64,000 nucleotides of DNA from Devosia lacusdianchii (GCF_022429625.1 NZ_CP092483.1:2790001-2854000), one strand, 5' to 3'. Counted from the stretch's first letter, positions 9,730-19,203 are shown. Notes: generated by a model from the letters alone, not told the origin. Numbers and translations are program-made.

Positions 9730-10644
9730 TTAGTAAACCGCCTTCACATACATATCCGCCGGTACCGGACCGCGCGCGTAGTCGGGGTGGCGCACGCGTT
9801 CAGGCAACACGACTTCCGGCTTGGGTACATCGGCATAAGGGATGGCTGCCAGCAGGTGGGCGATGGTATTAAGCCGCGCCCGCTTCTTGTCGTCCGCATC
9901 CACCACCCACCACGGTGAATCCGCCGTGTGAGTGCGCTGCAGCATGTCTTCCTTGGCCTTGGTGTAATCTTCCCAATGGCGGCGCGATTCCATGTCCATC
10001 GGCGAGAGCTTCCACTGCTTGAGCGGATCGTTGATGCGCATCCGGAAGCGGAATTCCTGCTCCTCATTGGTAATGGAGAACCAGAACTTGATGAGGATGA
10101 TGCCTGACCCGACCAGCATCCGCTCGAACTCGGGCACGGTGCGGAAGAACTCTTCGAGTTCCGCCGGCGAGCAGAACCCCATCACCCGCTCAACACCGGC
10201 CCGATTGTACCAGGAGCGGTCGAACAGCACCATTTCGCCTGCCGCCGGCAGGTGAGGCACATAACGCTGGAAATACCACTGCGTCTTCTCGCGATCGCTC
10301 GGGGCCGGCAGCGCCACCACGCGGCAGACGCGCGGATTGAGCCGCTGGGTGATACGCTTAATAGCGCCACCCTTGCCGGCCGAGTCGCGCCCTTCAAAGA
10401 TCACCGCGACCTTGAGCTTGTTGTGTGCGATCCAGTCCTGCAGCCGCACCAGCTCATGCTGCAGGCGGAACAGCTCGCGGAAATAGACGCGCCGATCCAG
10501 CGACCTGGCGCCCGGCCGCTCCTCGCCGCCGGCCATCAGTTCGAGCTGGTCATCCTCGAATTGCAACTCCAGTTCTTCATCGAAACTGTCGGTGATTTCG
10601 TCGCGAATGCGGTCCAGTTCACTCAGACGGTCAAACTCAGTCAT
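9730..10644 (-). CDS. ppk2: polyphosphate kinase 2
   Basis: 304 aa starting MTEFDRLSELD at an ATG with GGAGG seven nt upstream. The open frame extends another 73 codons, but that part runs into a repeat element and looks non-coding. Walker A GRDSAGKGG and the lid/Walker B element FDRSWYNRAGVE are typical of single-domain PPK2, which transfers phosphate between polyphosphate and nucleotides in the cytoplasm. The acidic N-terminus (DSFDEELELQFEDDQLEL) is normal for the class. Single gene, separated from the divergent hydrolase gene by the repeat at 10700-10785. Confidence 0.94.
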   Translation of the reverse strand: MTEFDRLSELDRIRDEITDSFDEELELQFEDDQLELMAGGEERPGARSLDRRVYFRELFRLQHELVRLQDWIAHNKLKVAVIFEGRDSAGKGGAIKRITQRLNPRVCRVVALPAPSDREKTQWYFQRYVPHLPAAGEMVLFDRSWYNRAGVERVMGFCSPAELEEFFRTVPEFERMLVGSGIILIKFWFSITNEEQEFRFRMRINDPLKQWKLSPMDMESRRHWEDYTKAKEDMLQRTHTADSPWWVVDADDKKRARLNTIAHLLAAIPYADVPKPEVVLPERVRHPDYARGPVPADMYVKAVY

Positions 10645-10699
10645 GGGCGCCTCCGGGTCTCGCGCTGACTGTTCACACCCAGATTGCACTTTTGTGACA

Positions 10700-10785
10700 C
10701 TTCGCGCCTGCCCCACAGGGGCAAGATTGCTCCAGTCGAGCAATCTTAGGCGAGAAGGCCATGAGCGCTGTGCGCGAATGGCACG
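10700..10785 (+). repeat. copy 1 of a ~80-bp structured dispersed repeat
   Basis: Begins CTTCGCGCCTG, then a small CCCCACAGGGG hairpin, then a central palindrome (GATTGCTC, CAGTC, GAGCAATC), then TAGGCGAGAAGGCCATGAG and GCGCGAATGG. The order and wording match the copies at 44548 (+) and 48019-48251 (-). It fills part of the gap between ppk2 and the cysteine hydrolase gene. The ATG inside it is not used as a start. Confidence 0.75.
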
Positions 10786-10907
10786 GCCGTCCGGACACGC
10801 TCTCAGCGATGTCCGGATTTGTCCGCTATTGGTCAAACCGCGGCCTTGCTCCGCCAGCTCCAAGACGAAATAATCCAGAACAACGTCACTCAGCCCATGA
10901 GCAGAAA

Positions 10908-11465
10908 ATGTCCGATACCGCGCTTCTCGTCATCGATGCCCAGGAGTCCTTCCGCCAGCGCCAGAACTGGTTCGAGGTCGACTCATCAGGCTATCTCGCC
11001 CGCCAGCAGGCGCTGATTGACGGCGCGCGCGCCAACGGTATCCGCATCGTGCGCGTGCTGCACGTCGAGCCCGAGGGCATCTTTTCGCTGGCCTCGGGTT
11101 TCGTGCGGCCGCTCGCCGAACTCAGCTACGAGCCGGACTTTACCGTCATCAAGACCCGGCATTCGGCGTTGGCTGGCACCGACTTGCCGATCTGGCTAAC
11201 CGAGAATGGCATTCGCCGTCTTATCGTTTCGGGCATTCGCACCGAGCAGTGCTGCGAGACCACCACCCGTCACGCCTCCGACCTTGGCTGGACCGTCGAC
11301 TATGTGACCGAAGCCACCCACACCATGCCGATCACCGACGCGACCGGCCGCACCTGGTCCCCCGACGATCTCAAGGCCCGCACCGCTGCGGTTCTGGATG
11401 GGCGCTTCGCCCGTGTGACCACCATCGAGGGCGCTCTCGCCGGCCCGGCGAAAGCCGCCGCGTAG
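10908..11465 (+). CDS. isochorismatase-family cysteine hydrolase
   Basis: 185 aa starting MSDTALLVIDAQESF. The family triad is visible: Asp in LVIDAQ, Lys in VIKTRHSAL, and Cys in RTEQCCETTTRHA, with the usual cis-peptide region before the nucleophile. Cytoplasmic. The open frame extends upstream to 10761, but that start is inside a dispersed repeat, so 10908 is preferred. One base separates it from the regulator gene that follows, so the pair is probably an operon. Substrate unknown; nicotinamidase-like or YcaC-like activity are both possible. Confidence 0.88.
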   Translation: MSDTALLVIDAQESFRQRQNWFEVDSSGYLARQQALIDGARANGIRIVRVLHVEPEGIFSLASGFVRPLAELSYEPDFTVIKTRHSALAGTDLPIWLTENGIRRLIVSGIRTEQCCETTTRHASDLGWTVDYVTEATHTMPITDATGRTWSPDDLKARTAAVLDGRFARVTTIEGALAGPAKAAA

Positions 11466-11466
11466 C

Positions 11467-12450
11467 ATGCCCAGGCGCATCCCCACTTTCGTTGTCCTGC
11501 CCGCCCACACCCTGCTGCTGGATGTCGCTGGCCCCATCGAAGTCCTGCGCCTCGCCAACGCGTTCCAGGCCGAGGTCGCGTTCGACGTGAGCTTCGTCAG
11601 CTCCTTGCCCTCGGTGACCAGCTCGATCGGGCTGCGTCTCGCCGGACTCATGCCCCTACCCGACCACATACCCGCCAATGCCTTGGTCATCGTTAGCGGC
11701 GATACAACCGACATTCTCGGGCAAGAGCGGCATCAGGACATCGAGCCGGCCGGCGCCACCGACGAGGCGATCGTCAATTGGCTCCGCCAGTTCGCCGGCA
11801 GCAGCACCCAATTAGTCTGTATTTGCAGCGGCGCACTCCTCGCCGCACGAGCCGGATTGCTCGACGGACGATCCTGCACCACGCATTTCTCCGATTGCGC
11901 GAAGCTGGCCCAGCTTGCGCCGCGGGCAAACGTGCTGGACGACCGACTATTCGTCGAAGATGGCCCCTGCCTCACGAGCGCTGGCATCACCGCGGGCATA
12001 GACCTCATGCTGCACCTCGTCGCCCGCTCGACCACCCCCCAGGTCGCTATGCAGATCGCCCGCCACCTGGTTGTTTACCTGCGCCGGGGCGGCCACGACG
12101 CGCAGCTTTCGCCTTGGCTCGACGGCCGCAACCACCTCCATCCCGCCATTCACAGGGTGCAGGACGCCATCACCGCCAACCCCGCGGCGGATTGGACACT
12201 GACGCGCATGGCCGATCTCGCAGCGGCCAGCCCGCGACACCTATCGCGTCTGTTCCAGCAGGCCGCAGGCATGACGCCCATCGACTTCGTCAACCGCCTG
12301 AGGGTGGCACTGGCGCGTGAACTAGTCACCCAGACATCACTCGACATGGAACACGTCGCTGAGCGCGCCGGGTTCGCCTCGAGTCGCCAACTTCGGCGGG
12401 CCTGGAGCCGTATACATGCCGAACCGCCCAGCGCGCTCAGAAGCGCTTGA
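11467..12450 (+). CDS. GlxA-family transcriptional regulator (DJ-1/PfpI domain plus AraC HTH)
   Basis: 327 aa. Residues 1 to about 190 form a DJ-1/PfpI-like amidotransferase domain (TFVVLPAHTLLLDVAGPIEVLRLAN), with the nucleophile-elbow region reading VCICSGALLAARAGLLDG. The C-terminal 100 residues are an AraC HTH pair (RMADLAAASPRHLSRLFQQ and VAERAGFASSRQLRRAW). Co-transcribed one base after the cysteine hydrolase gene, which it probably regulates. Members of this family sense small metabolites through the N-terminal domain. Confidence 0.92.
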   Translation: MPRRIPTFVVLPAHTLLLDVAGPIEVLRLANAFQAEVAFDVSFVSSLPSVTSSIGLRLAGLMPLPDHIPANALVIVSGDTTDILGQERHQDIEPAGATDEAIVNWLRQFAGSSTQLVCICSGALLAARAGLLDGRSCTTHFSDCAKLAQLAPRANVLDDRLFVEDGPCLTSAGITAGIDLMLHLVARSTTPQVAMQIARHLVVYLRRGGHDAQLSPWLDGRNHLHPAIHRVQDAITANPAADWTLTRMADLAAASPRHLSRLFQQAAGMTPIDFVNRLRVALARELVTQTSLDMEHVAERAGFASSRQLRRAWSRIHAEPPSALRSA

Positions 12451-12456
12451 CCGGGG

Positions 12457-13596
12457 TCAGCTCCCCTCGGGCGCCACGCGGATCAGCCGGCCATTGTCCT
12501 CGTCGGTGAGCAGGTAGACAGCGCCATCGGGGCCTACGCGAACGTCACGAATGCGCCCCAACTGTCCCGCGAACAGCCGCTCCTCCCCGACAATAGTGTC
12601 CCCCTCGACATCGAGCCGCACCAGCAGTTGTCCGCTGAGCCCGCCAGCAAGCAGGTCACCCTGCCATTCGGGCATCAGTTCACCTTCGTAAAAATCGAGC
12701 CCCGAGGGCGATATCGACGGGTCCCAATAGTGCAGGGGCTGCTCCAGCCCCTCTTTCTCGGTGCCTTCGCCGATCGACACGCCAGAATAGTCGACACCAT
12801 AGGTGATGACCGGCCAGCCATAATTCGCGCCCGGCTGGGGCATGTTGACCTCGTCGCCGCCCCGCGCGCCGTGTTCCACCGTGAACAGCACGCCATCATC
12901 ACGCAATGTCGCGCCCTGCGGGTTGCGATGCCCCTTGCTCCACAGCTCCGGCGCCCAGCCCTCCGGCTTGGGATTATCCTCCGGCACCGAACCATCCGGC
13001 GCTATGCGCACGATGGCGCCGGCCAGGTCGCCAAAATCCTGCGCCCGGTCCTGGTCACCGCGCTCGCCCAGCGTCACAAACAGGTTGCCGTCATTGCCAA
13101 TGACGACCCGCGAGCCGAAATGCCGGTTGGTGGTGGTGAACTTGTTCATGCGGAAGATCACTTGGCTATCTTCCAGCCGCCCGCCATCGCCCTCCAGCAC
13201 CAGCTTGGCCGACAGCACGGCCGTGCCCTGCCCGCGCTGCAATCCGGCATCCTCCGCGCGCTCGGAGAAAGTCAGGTAAATCTGCCCGCTGGTTTCGAAA
13301 TCCGGCGCCAATGCCAGATCGAGCAAGCCACCCTGGCCTTCATTGTAGACGTCTGGCGTCCCCGCGATCGGCTCGCCGACGGCGCCATCATTGATCACGC
13401 GCAATTGCCCGCTGCGCTCGGTCACCAGCATCCGCCCGTCGGGCAGGAAGCCCAGGGCCCAGGGATGGTCCAGCCCTTCGGCCAGCACGGTGGCGGTCAA
13501 CGGACCGGCGCTGGATTCGGTGGTCTGCGCCCACGCCGAGCTTGGTGACGACAGCGCCAGGCCGGCGATTGCGGAGGAAATGAGGAGAGCTCGCAT
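12457..13596 (-). CDS. PQQ-dependent soluble aldose sugar dehydrogenase (YliI/Asd type)
   Basis: 379 aa starting [17 protein letters not shown] with a signal peptide ending SAWAQ, so periplasmic. AAAGG lies seven nt before the ATG; longer in-frame starts would bury the signal peptide. GDH beta-propeller motifs include [40 protein letters not shown] and [12 protein letters not shown]. Family members oxidise aldose sugars with PQQ and calcium. Convergent with the glxA-like gene, 6 bases apart. Confidence 0.92.
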   Translation of the reverse strand: MRALLISSAIAGLALSSPSSAWAQTTESSAGPLTATVLAEGLDHPWALGFLPDGRMLVTERSGQLRVINDGAVGEPIAGTPDVYNEGQGGLLDLALAPDFETSGQIYLTFSERAEDAGLQRGQGTAVLSAKLVLEGDGGRLEDSQVIFRMNKFTTTNRHFGSRVVIGNDGNLFVTLGERGDQDRAQDFGDLAGAIVRIAPDGSVPEDNPKPEGWAPELWSKGHRNPQGATLRDDGVLFTVEHGARGGDEVNMPQPGANYGWPVITYGVDYSGVSIGEGTEKEGLEQPLHYWDPSISPSGLDFYEGELMPEWQGDLLAGGLSGQLLVRLDVEGDTIVGEERLFAGQLGRIRDVRVGPDGAVYLLTDEDNGRLIRVAPEGS

Positions 13597-13803
13597 GGAT
13601 GGACCTTTCGCCGCGATTTGGTTCAAAAACTTGCATGCGCGTGTGGACATGACCATCTTGATAACGACACCCGCTTGACCGGAACGCGGCAGCGGGGCAG
13701 TTTGCGCCTATCTCCCCTCAAAACTAATCGTGAAGCGCACGCCGAACGGATTTTGGCTGGGGATGAGCCTATTTATCTGCCGTGCCGATTGGAGGCGACG
13801 AAA

Positions 13804-14277
13804 ATGGACAAGATCCCGATGACGGTTGGTGGCCATAAGGCCCTTACCGCCGAATTTGAGCACCGCACTGCTAACGAGCGCCGTCGCATCATCGATGCGA
13901 TCGCCGAAGCGCGCGCCCATGGGGATCTCTCCGAGAACGCCGAATATTCGGCCGCCAAGGAGCAGCAAAGCCTCAACGAGGGCCGCATCAAGGAGTTGGA
14001 GACCATCCTGGCTCTGGCCGACATCATCGATGTGAGCAAGCTGGGCGGTTCCACCGTCAAGTTCGGCGCCACCGTCACCTACCTCGACGAGGACACTGAG
14101 GAAGAGAAGACCTACCAGGTCGTGGGCGATCCCGAAGCGGATGCTTCGGGTGGCCGCATCTCGATTTCTTCGCCCATCGCCCGCGCCATGATCGGCAAGA
14201 GTGAAGGCGATTCGTTCGAGGTCTCTGCTCCAGGTGGTGCCAAGAGCTACGAAATCATCAAGATAAAGTATGTCTGA
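13804..14277 (+). CDS. greA: transcription elongation factor GreA
   Basis: 157 aa, the usual length. N-terminal coiled coil with the acidic tip region ([18 protein letters not shown]), followed by the C-terminal FKBP-like domain ([20 protein letters not shown]). The start [10 protein letters not shown] is the conventional one; the frame is open upstream but without family similarity. Rescues backtracked RNA polymerase by stimulating transcript cleavage. Immediately upstream of trxB. Confidence 0.97.
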   Translation: MDKIPMTVGGHKALTAEFEHRTANERRRIIDAIAEARAHGDLSENAEYSAAKEQQSLNEGRIKELETILALADIIDVSKLGGSTVKFGATVTYLDEDTEEEKTYQVVGDPEADASGGRISISSPIARAMIGKSEGDSFEVSAPGGAKSYEIIKIKYV

Positions 14278-14325
14278 TGCCCAATTGTTGGGCAAACGCC
14301 CGACTTTGGTGTGACATTTCCGTTT

Positions 14326-14355
14326 GTTCCACAGGCAGGAATCTGCCCAAGGAAC
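14326..14355 (+). other. hairpin in the greA-trxB intergenic region
   Basis: Two-part stem, GTTCC and GGCAG pairing with CTGCC and GGAAC across a symmetric ACA/CAA internal loop and a GAAT tetraloop. It starts 49 nt after the greA stop and ends 79 nt before trxB. It is not followed by a T-run, so it is more likely a leader structure or processing site than a simple terminator. Confidence 0.45.
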
Positions 14356-14433
14356 AGTTTGCCTTGAAAGAGTACTCCTTCGGCCCTTAACTAGGGGACG
14401 AGGGATTATTCGTTATTGTCGGAGAGCGTTGCG

Positions 14434-15384
14434 ATGCACGCGAAAGTCATCATCATCGGTTCCGGCCCGGCTGGCTACACCGCCGCGATCTATGCGGCGC
14501 GCGCCATGCTGGAACCCGTGATGATTCAGGGGCTTCAGCCCGGCGGCCAGTTGACCATCACTACCGATGTCGAAAACTATCCCGGCTTCGCCGACGTCAT
14601 CCAGGGCCCTTGGCTCATGGATCAGATGAAGGCTCAGGCCGAGCATGTCGGCACGAAAATCGTCAACGACCTCATCGTCAATGTCGATTTCGACCGCCGG
14701 CCCTTCGTGCTGACCGGCGATAGCGGCGATATCTACACCGCCGATAGCCTCATCATCGCCACCGGCGCCCAGGCCAAGTGGCTCGGCCTGCCGAGCGAGC
14801 AGAAATTCCAGGGCTTCGGCGTCTCCGCCTGCGCCACTTGCGACGGCTTCTTCTATCGCAACAAGGAAGTGCTGGTGGTCGGCGGCGGCAATACCGCCGT
14901 CGAAGAAGCGCTGTTCCTCACCAATTTCGCCTCTAAGGTGATCGTGGTGCACCGCCGCAATGAGTTCCGCGCCGAGCGCATCCTGCAGGATCGCCTGTTC
15001 AAGAACCCCAAGATCGAAGTGCGCTGGAATACCGAGGTCGCCGAAGTCGGTGGCTCGGCCATGCCGCCATCGGTCAATTCCGTGACCTTGCGCGATATCG
15101 CCAGCAATCGCACTTATGAGCAGAAGATCGACGGCATTTTCATCGCCATCGGCCACGCGCCGTCCACCTCGATCTTCGCCGGCAAGCTCGACATGAAGCC
15201 CGGCGGCTACCTGCAAGTGAAAGCCGGCACCACCGAAACCAATGTCCCTGGCGTCTTCGCTGCCGGCGACGTGACCGACGACGTTTACCGCCAGGCAATC
15301 ACGGCGGCAGGCATGGGTTGCATGGCTGCGCTGGAAGCGGAACGATATCTTGCCGAACACGAACTCGCCGAAGCGGCCGAATAG
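14434..15384 (+). CDS. trxB: thioredoxin reductase
   Basis: 316 aa, typical length. FAD-binding GSGPAGYTAAIYAAR near the N-terminus, redox-active CATC (ACATCDGFF) mid-protein, and NADPH-binding GGGNTAVEEALFL. ATG 14434 has GGAG nine nt upstream; an in-frame TTG at 14416 is possible but unnecessary. Reduces thioredoxin with NADPH in the cytoplasm. Followed by an LsrB/VtlR-type regulator, the order usual in Hyphomicrobiales. Confidence 0.97.
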   Translation: MHAKVIIIGSGPAGYTAAIYAARAMLEPVMIQGLQPGGQLTITTDVENYPGFADVIQGPWLMDQMKAQAEHVGTKIVNDLIVNVDFDRRPFVLTGDSGDIYTADSLIIATGAQAKWLGLPSEQKFQGFGVSACATCDGFFYRNKEVLVVGGGNTAVEEALFLTNFASKVIVVHRRNEFRAERILQDRLFKNPKIEVRWNTEVAEVGGSAMPPSVNSVTLRDIASNRTYEQKIDGIFIAIGHAPSTSIFAGKLDMKPGGYLQVKAGTTETNVPGVFAAGDVTDDVYRQAITAAGMGCMAALEAERYLAEHELAEAAE

Positions 15385-15498
15385 GTCTTTGGAAATGTCT
15401 GCAAAGAACCATAGCGCCGCCACAATCTGCCCCGCCCTTGCCGTTATGGCGGGTAAGGTTCCGCACCCCGGCTGACGGGAAACAAGAAAGCGTCAAAA

Positions 15499-16392
15499 AT
15501 GCTCGACTGGGACAAGCTCCGGATTTTCCACACCGCCGCCGAGTCGGGCAGCTTCACCCATGCCGCTGAGAAGCTCGGCATGAGCCAGTCCGCCGTCAGC
15601 CGCCAGATTTCGGCGCTCGAAGACGACCTCGGCCTCAAGCTGTTCATCCGCCACGCCCGCGGCCTGGTGCTGACCGAAGTCGGCGAGCAACTGTTCCGCA
15701 CCGCCCACCGCATGCACTGGGAATTGCAGCAGGTCGAAACGCAGATGTCCGAAAGTCAGGACGTCCCCACCGGCCCGCTGATTGTCACCACCACTGTGGG
15801 TATCGGCTCCACCTGGCTCAGCTCGCGGCTCGACGAGTTCCTGAAGCTCTATCCGCTGATCCAACTCGAAATCCGCCTCAACGACGCCGAGCTCGACCTG
15901 GCCATGCGCGAGGCCGACGTGGCCATTCGCCTGCACCGCCCCAATCAGTCGGAAATGATCCAGCGCAAGCTGTTCACGGTCCACAACCACTTCTACGCGT
16001 CGAACGCCTATATTGACGAACACGGCATGCCGGCCAGCCCGGAAAATCTCGATGACCACCGCGTTATCAGCTTCGGCGAGCCTGTGCCGTCCTACCTGGG
16101 CGACATCAACTTCCTAGAGCGCATGGGCCGCACCGATTCGAGCCCGCGCCGTGCGGTACTCAAGGTCAACGCCATCTACGGCATGCTGCAGGCCTGCCGC
16201 GCCGGCATCGGCATCGCCATGCTGCCCGACTACGTGACCGAAAAGGAAGACGGCCTGGTCCAGGTCCTGCCTGAGATCGAGCTGCCCGCCTACGAAGCCT
16301 ATTTCGTTTACCCACCGGCCCTGAAAAACTCCAAACGCGTCGGCGTCTTCCGCGACTTCCTCGTCGGCAAGGCGAGGGAATGGAGCTTCTAA
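15499..16392 (+). CDS. lsrB: LysR-type regulator, LsrB/VtlR orthologue
   Basis: 297 aa. N-terminal winged helix (MLDWDKLRIFHTAAESGSFTHAAEKLGMSQSAVSRQI) and a LysR substrate domain. The sequence style and the position directly after trxB match LsrB of Sinorhizobium and VtlR of Brucella and Agrobacterium. Those regulators respond to redox state and control envelope and glutathione genes and, in Brucella, an AbcR-type small RNA. Assignment to that subgroup rests on synteny and remembered sequence, not on an alignment. Confidence 0.82.
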   Translation: MLDWDKLRIFHTAAESGSFTHAAEKLGMSQSAVSRQISALEDDLGLKLFIRHARGLVLTEVGEQLFRTAHRMHWELQQVETQMSESQDVPTGPLIVTTTVGIGSTWLSSRLDEFLKLYPLIQLEIRLNDAELDLAMREADVAIRLHRPNQSEMIQRKLFTVHNHFYASNAYIDEHGMPASPENLDDHRVISFGEPVPSYLGDINFLERMGRTDSSPRRAVLKVNAIYGMLQACRAGIGIAMLPDYVTEKEDGLVQVLPEIELPAYEAYFVYPPALKNSKRVGVFRDFLVGKAREWSF

Positions 16393-16411
16393 CGGCCCGA
16401 CCACCGAATTC

Positions 16412-16535
16412 ACCCTCCCCCTTGCGGGAGGGTAGTGCAGCTAGGCCGAAGGCCGTAGCGAAACTAGGGTGGGGTGCGAGAGCCAAGATATCGGGACACC
16501 CCCCACCCTTGCCCCCTCCCCGCAAGGGGGAGGGT
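16412..16535. repeat. C-rich composite repeat (two opposed hairpins with a core)
   Basis: Left hairpin ACCCTCCCCC TTGC GGGAGGGT at 16412-16433. Right hairpin CCCTCCCC GCAA GGGGGAGGG ends at 16534. Between them lies a core of about 80 nt containing TAGGGTGGGGT and CACCCCCCACCCT. Copies of the same design occur at 46794-46952 and 53838-53962. It fills most of the lsrB-HAD gap. Confidence 0.65.
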
Positions 16536-16560
16536 GTCGACTGAGAGTCCGCCCCACACC

Positions 16561-17268
16561 ATGCCCCGCATCACCACCATCGCCCTCGATGCCGACGACA
16601 CACTCTGGCAGAACGAACAGTTCTTCCGCCTGACCGAGCAGCGTTTCGCCGACCTGCTGGCGCCCTATACCGATGCGCCCGATCTCAACGATCGGCTGAT
16701 CGCCGCCGTCACCCGGAATCTGCAGTATTACGGCTTCGGCATGAAGGGCTTTGCCCTGTCGATGGTCGAGACTGCCCTTGAAGTGACCGATCACCGTGTC
16801 CCGGGCGCGGTGATCGCGGAAATTCTCGCCGCCGGGCGCGAGTTGCTGACCTATCCCATTGAGACGCTGCCCTATGTCGATCAGGCATTGGGCCAGCTTC
16901 AGGAAACGCACCGCCTGATCCTCGTCACCAAGGGCGACATCTTCGATCAGGAGCGCAAACTGGCCGCTTCCGGTCTCGCCGAGTACTTCGCCGCGATCGA
17001 GATCGTCGCCGACAAGGACCCCGCCACCTATACCCGCATCTTCGAGCGCCACACCGAAGGTCCGGAGCATACGGTCATGGTCGGCAATTCGCTGCGGTCA
17101 GACATTCTCCCCGCTCTCCAGGCTGGTGGCTTTGCCGTGTACGTGCCGCATGACCTGACATGGTCTTACGAACACGCCGACGAACCAGTCGACGAACCTC
17201 GCTATGCAAAAATCGCCCATCTCGGCGAGCTCGCCGAGGCCATCGCGTACCTCGAGCGATCGCGCTAA
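16561..17268 (+). CDS. HAD-superfamily hydrolase
   Basis: 235 aa. Motif I is DADDTLW at 9-15, motif II sits around LILVTKGD, and motif III/IV is DKDPATYTRI followed by VMVGNSLRSDILPA, giving the phosphate-binding and Mg2+ sites of a haloacid-dehalogenase-like phosphatase with a helical cap. Cytoplasmic. Substrate not predictable; YjjG/nucleotidase-like enzymes are one possibility. The start is taken at ATG 16561 because the frame upstream runs through the C-rich repeat. Confidence 0.88.
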   Translation: MPRITTIALDADDTLWQNEQFFRLTEQRFADLLAPYTDAPDLNDRLIAAVTRNLQYYGFGMKGFALSMVETALEVTDHRVPGAVIAEILAAGRELLTYPIETLPYVDQALGQLQETHRLILVTKGDIFDQERKLAASGLAEYFAAIEIVADKDPATYTRIFERHTEGPEHTVMVGNSLRSDILPALQAGGFAVYVPHDLTWSYEHADEPVDEPRYAKIAHLGELAEAIAYLERSR

Positions 17269-17335
17269 GCTCTGTTCATCGGCAGTTCAGTCGATGGGCA
17301 CTAAAGCGGCGTCACACTCACTCGGGGCTACATGG

Positions 17336-17866
17336 ATGCGTCATTTCACAACTCTCGGCGTCCTGCCGCTGCTTCTCGCGCCCGCATTACCCGCGCTTGC
17401 GCAGGAGCAGATGATCAGCATCACGCCCGAGCAGATCGGCCAGATCTTCTGCATCGGCAGTCTCGGCAACGATATGTCGCCGGTGTGGGGCGTCCTGTCC
17501 GAAGACCTGACATATCTGCTCAAGGACGCGTCAGCCCGGAACAACGAATACCAAGTTGCTCATCCTGGAGAAAAGTCGCCGCTGGGCGATGGCATTCCGT
17601 GGCGCAGCTGGCCCGACTACGCCGACGGCTGCACAGTTGGGGAACCATCGGAAGCGGAACTGCTCACCCGGGAAACCAACCTGCTCGTCAGGGTCGTCAT
17701 AAACTACACCTTCTCTGACGCGCCCTCTGCCAACTATTCAGACACGCTGATCCTCCTGCCAGCATATGGCGAGAACGGCCCTCCCTACATCTGGCGCATT
17801 CATGATGTCGAACTGGGCGACGGCAGCACCCTGCGCGAGTTCATCCACGCTGCATTCGAAGAGTGA
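17336..17866 (+). CDS. secreted hypothetical protein
   Basis: 176 aa. Starts MRHFTTLGVLPLLLAPALPALAQEQ, a signal peptide, so it is periplasmic or secreted. The mature part is acidic, has two Cys (FCIGSL and DGCTVG) and no family I recognise. An in-frame ATG 42 bases upstream would only lengthen the N-terminus. Stands alone between the HAD gene and corA. Confidence 0.65.
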   Translation: MRHFTTLGVLPLLLAPALPALAQEQMISITPEQIGQIFCIGSLGNDMSPVWGVLSEDLTYLLKDASARNNEYQVAHPGEKSPLGDGIPWRSWPDYADGCTVGEPSEAELLTRETNLLVRVVINYTFSDAPSANYSDTLILLPAYGENGPPYIWRIHDVELGDGSTLREFIHAAFEE

Positions 17867-18135
17867 CCCAAAGCACCCTTCCCGGCATGCCACCCTTCCT
17901 GCGCATCGACGACATCACCTATGCCACTGGCAGAACGCTGCAATCGGCGCTGGAGGGTGCTTTTGCACCTTGACCCGGCCAGCCCGCGGGCGCATCTGTG
18001 CCCCGTCGTAGACAACCATAGGACACGACCCGTGAACCCCGACTCTCGAAGTCGATCTTTGTACTGGACCGCCCGCGCCCCGACCTGACCACCAGGTCCG
18101 TCGGGCGTCGTCGCCCGCCCTGAAGGACCTGCATC
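17867..18135 (+). promoter_or_regulatory. corA upstream region with a leader hairpin
   Basis: Holds no convincing gene. A hairpin at 18079-18105 pairs CCCGAC with GTCGGG and CTG with CAG, ending 30 nt before the corA ATG; AAGGA is the ribosome site. A 28-codon open frame at 17887-17973 is discussed under findings. corA leaders regulate expression in enterobacteria, but nothing here matches a riboswitch class I know. Confidence 0.35.
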
Positions 18136-19128
18136 ATGCTGCGCATTTACGCCACCACCGGCGCCACCCTCACCCGCGTCAACACCGACGACCTGACCGA
18201 CCCGACCGGGCTGGATCAAGCCATCTGGTACGATCTCATCAATCCCACGCGCGACGAGGAACAGCTCGTCGAGAAGTGCCTCGGCATCCTCGTGCCGACG
18301 CGTGACGAGATGAAAGACATCGAGCCATCGGCCCGCCTCTACAACGAGGCCAACGCCGAATTCATGACCGCGACGGTCCTGACCAATCTGCACGCTCACG
18401 ACCCGCTCAAGACTCCGATCACCTTCGTCCTGCGCGACAGGGCGCTTGTGACCATCCGCTATGCCGAGCCGCAGCCCTTCAGCATTTTCGAGACCAGCGT
18501 CACCAAGCCCGGCGGCCGTTCCGTCGCCACTGGCGAACTCGTCATGCTGGGCCTGCTGGAAGCCTTCATCGACCGGCTGGCGCAGGTGCTGGAAACTACG
18601 GGCGACGATCTCGACGCCATTTCGCGCGAAGTGTTCCGCTCCAAGGTCAAGGGCGCGACGAAAAAGGCGCGCAACCTAGAGGCTCTGATCGAGAAGATCG
18701 GTAACAAGGGTGACATGCTAACCCTCGTGCGCGAGAGCCTTGTCAGCATCCTGCGCCTGACGACCTTCCACCAGACCCGCGAAACCACCAATACCAAGGC
18801 TGTTCGCGATACGAGGCAGGAGTTCAAGATCCTGCAGCGCGACGCCGCTTCCTTGGGCGACCATGCCGGCTTCCTCTCCAACAAGGTCAACTTCCTGCTC
18901 GACGCGACCCTGGGTCTGATCAATCTCGAACAGAATCAGATCATCAAGATTTTCTCGGTCGCGGCGGTGGTGTTCCTTCCGCCCACGCTTGTCGCCTCGA
19001 TCTATGGCATGAACTTCGAATTCATGCCGGAGCTGGCCTGGCAGGTCGGCTATCCCTGGGCCCTTGGGCTCATGGTGGCGTCGGCGGTTCTGCCTTACCT
19101 ATTCTTCAAGCGGCGTGGCTGGCTCTGA
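18136..19128 (+). CDS. corA: CorA-type magnesium/cobalt channel
   Basis: 330 aa. Long soluble N-terminal domain, then two C-terminal membrane helices with the signature YGMNFEFMPEL between them, and a short basic tail (FFKRRGWL). Forms pentameric Mg2+ channels in the inner membrane. AAGGA precedes the ATG. The sRNA array begins about 75 bases after the stop and has its own promoters. Confidence 0.95.
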   Translation: MLRIYATTGATLTRVNTDDLTDPTGLDQAIWYDLINPTRDEEQLVEKCLGILVPTRDEMKDIEPSARLYNEANAEFMTATVLTNLHAHDPLKTPITFVLRDRALVTIRYAEPQPFSIFETSVTKPGGRSVATGELVMLGLLEAFIDRLAQVLETTGDDLDAISREVFRSKVKGATKKARNLEALIEKIGNKGDMLTLVRESLVSILRLTTFHQTRETTNTKAVRDTRQEFKILQRDAASLGDHAGFLSNKVNFLLDATLGLINLEQNQIIKIFSVAAVVFLPPTLVASIYGMNFEFMPELAWQVGYPWALGLMVASAVLPYLFFKRRGWL

Positions 19129-19203
19129 GGATTGCGACAAACTGGCGGAGTTGGTCCGGCGGCCTTTGATTTCGCTGAACTATTCCGAAGTGCATGCAAT
19201 GGC

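Noticed and set aside
9645..10863. 73-codon N-terminal extension of PPK2
   Set aside because: A GGAGG-preceded ATG at 10644 gives the normal family length; the extension crosses a dispersed repeat.
10761..10907. Upstream start and N-terminal extension of the cysteine hydrolase
   Set aside because: The candidate ATG is inside a dispersed repeat and the extension has no family similarity.
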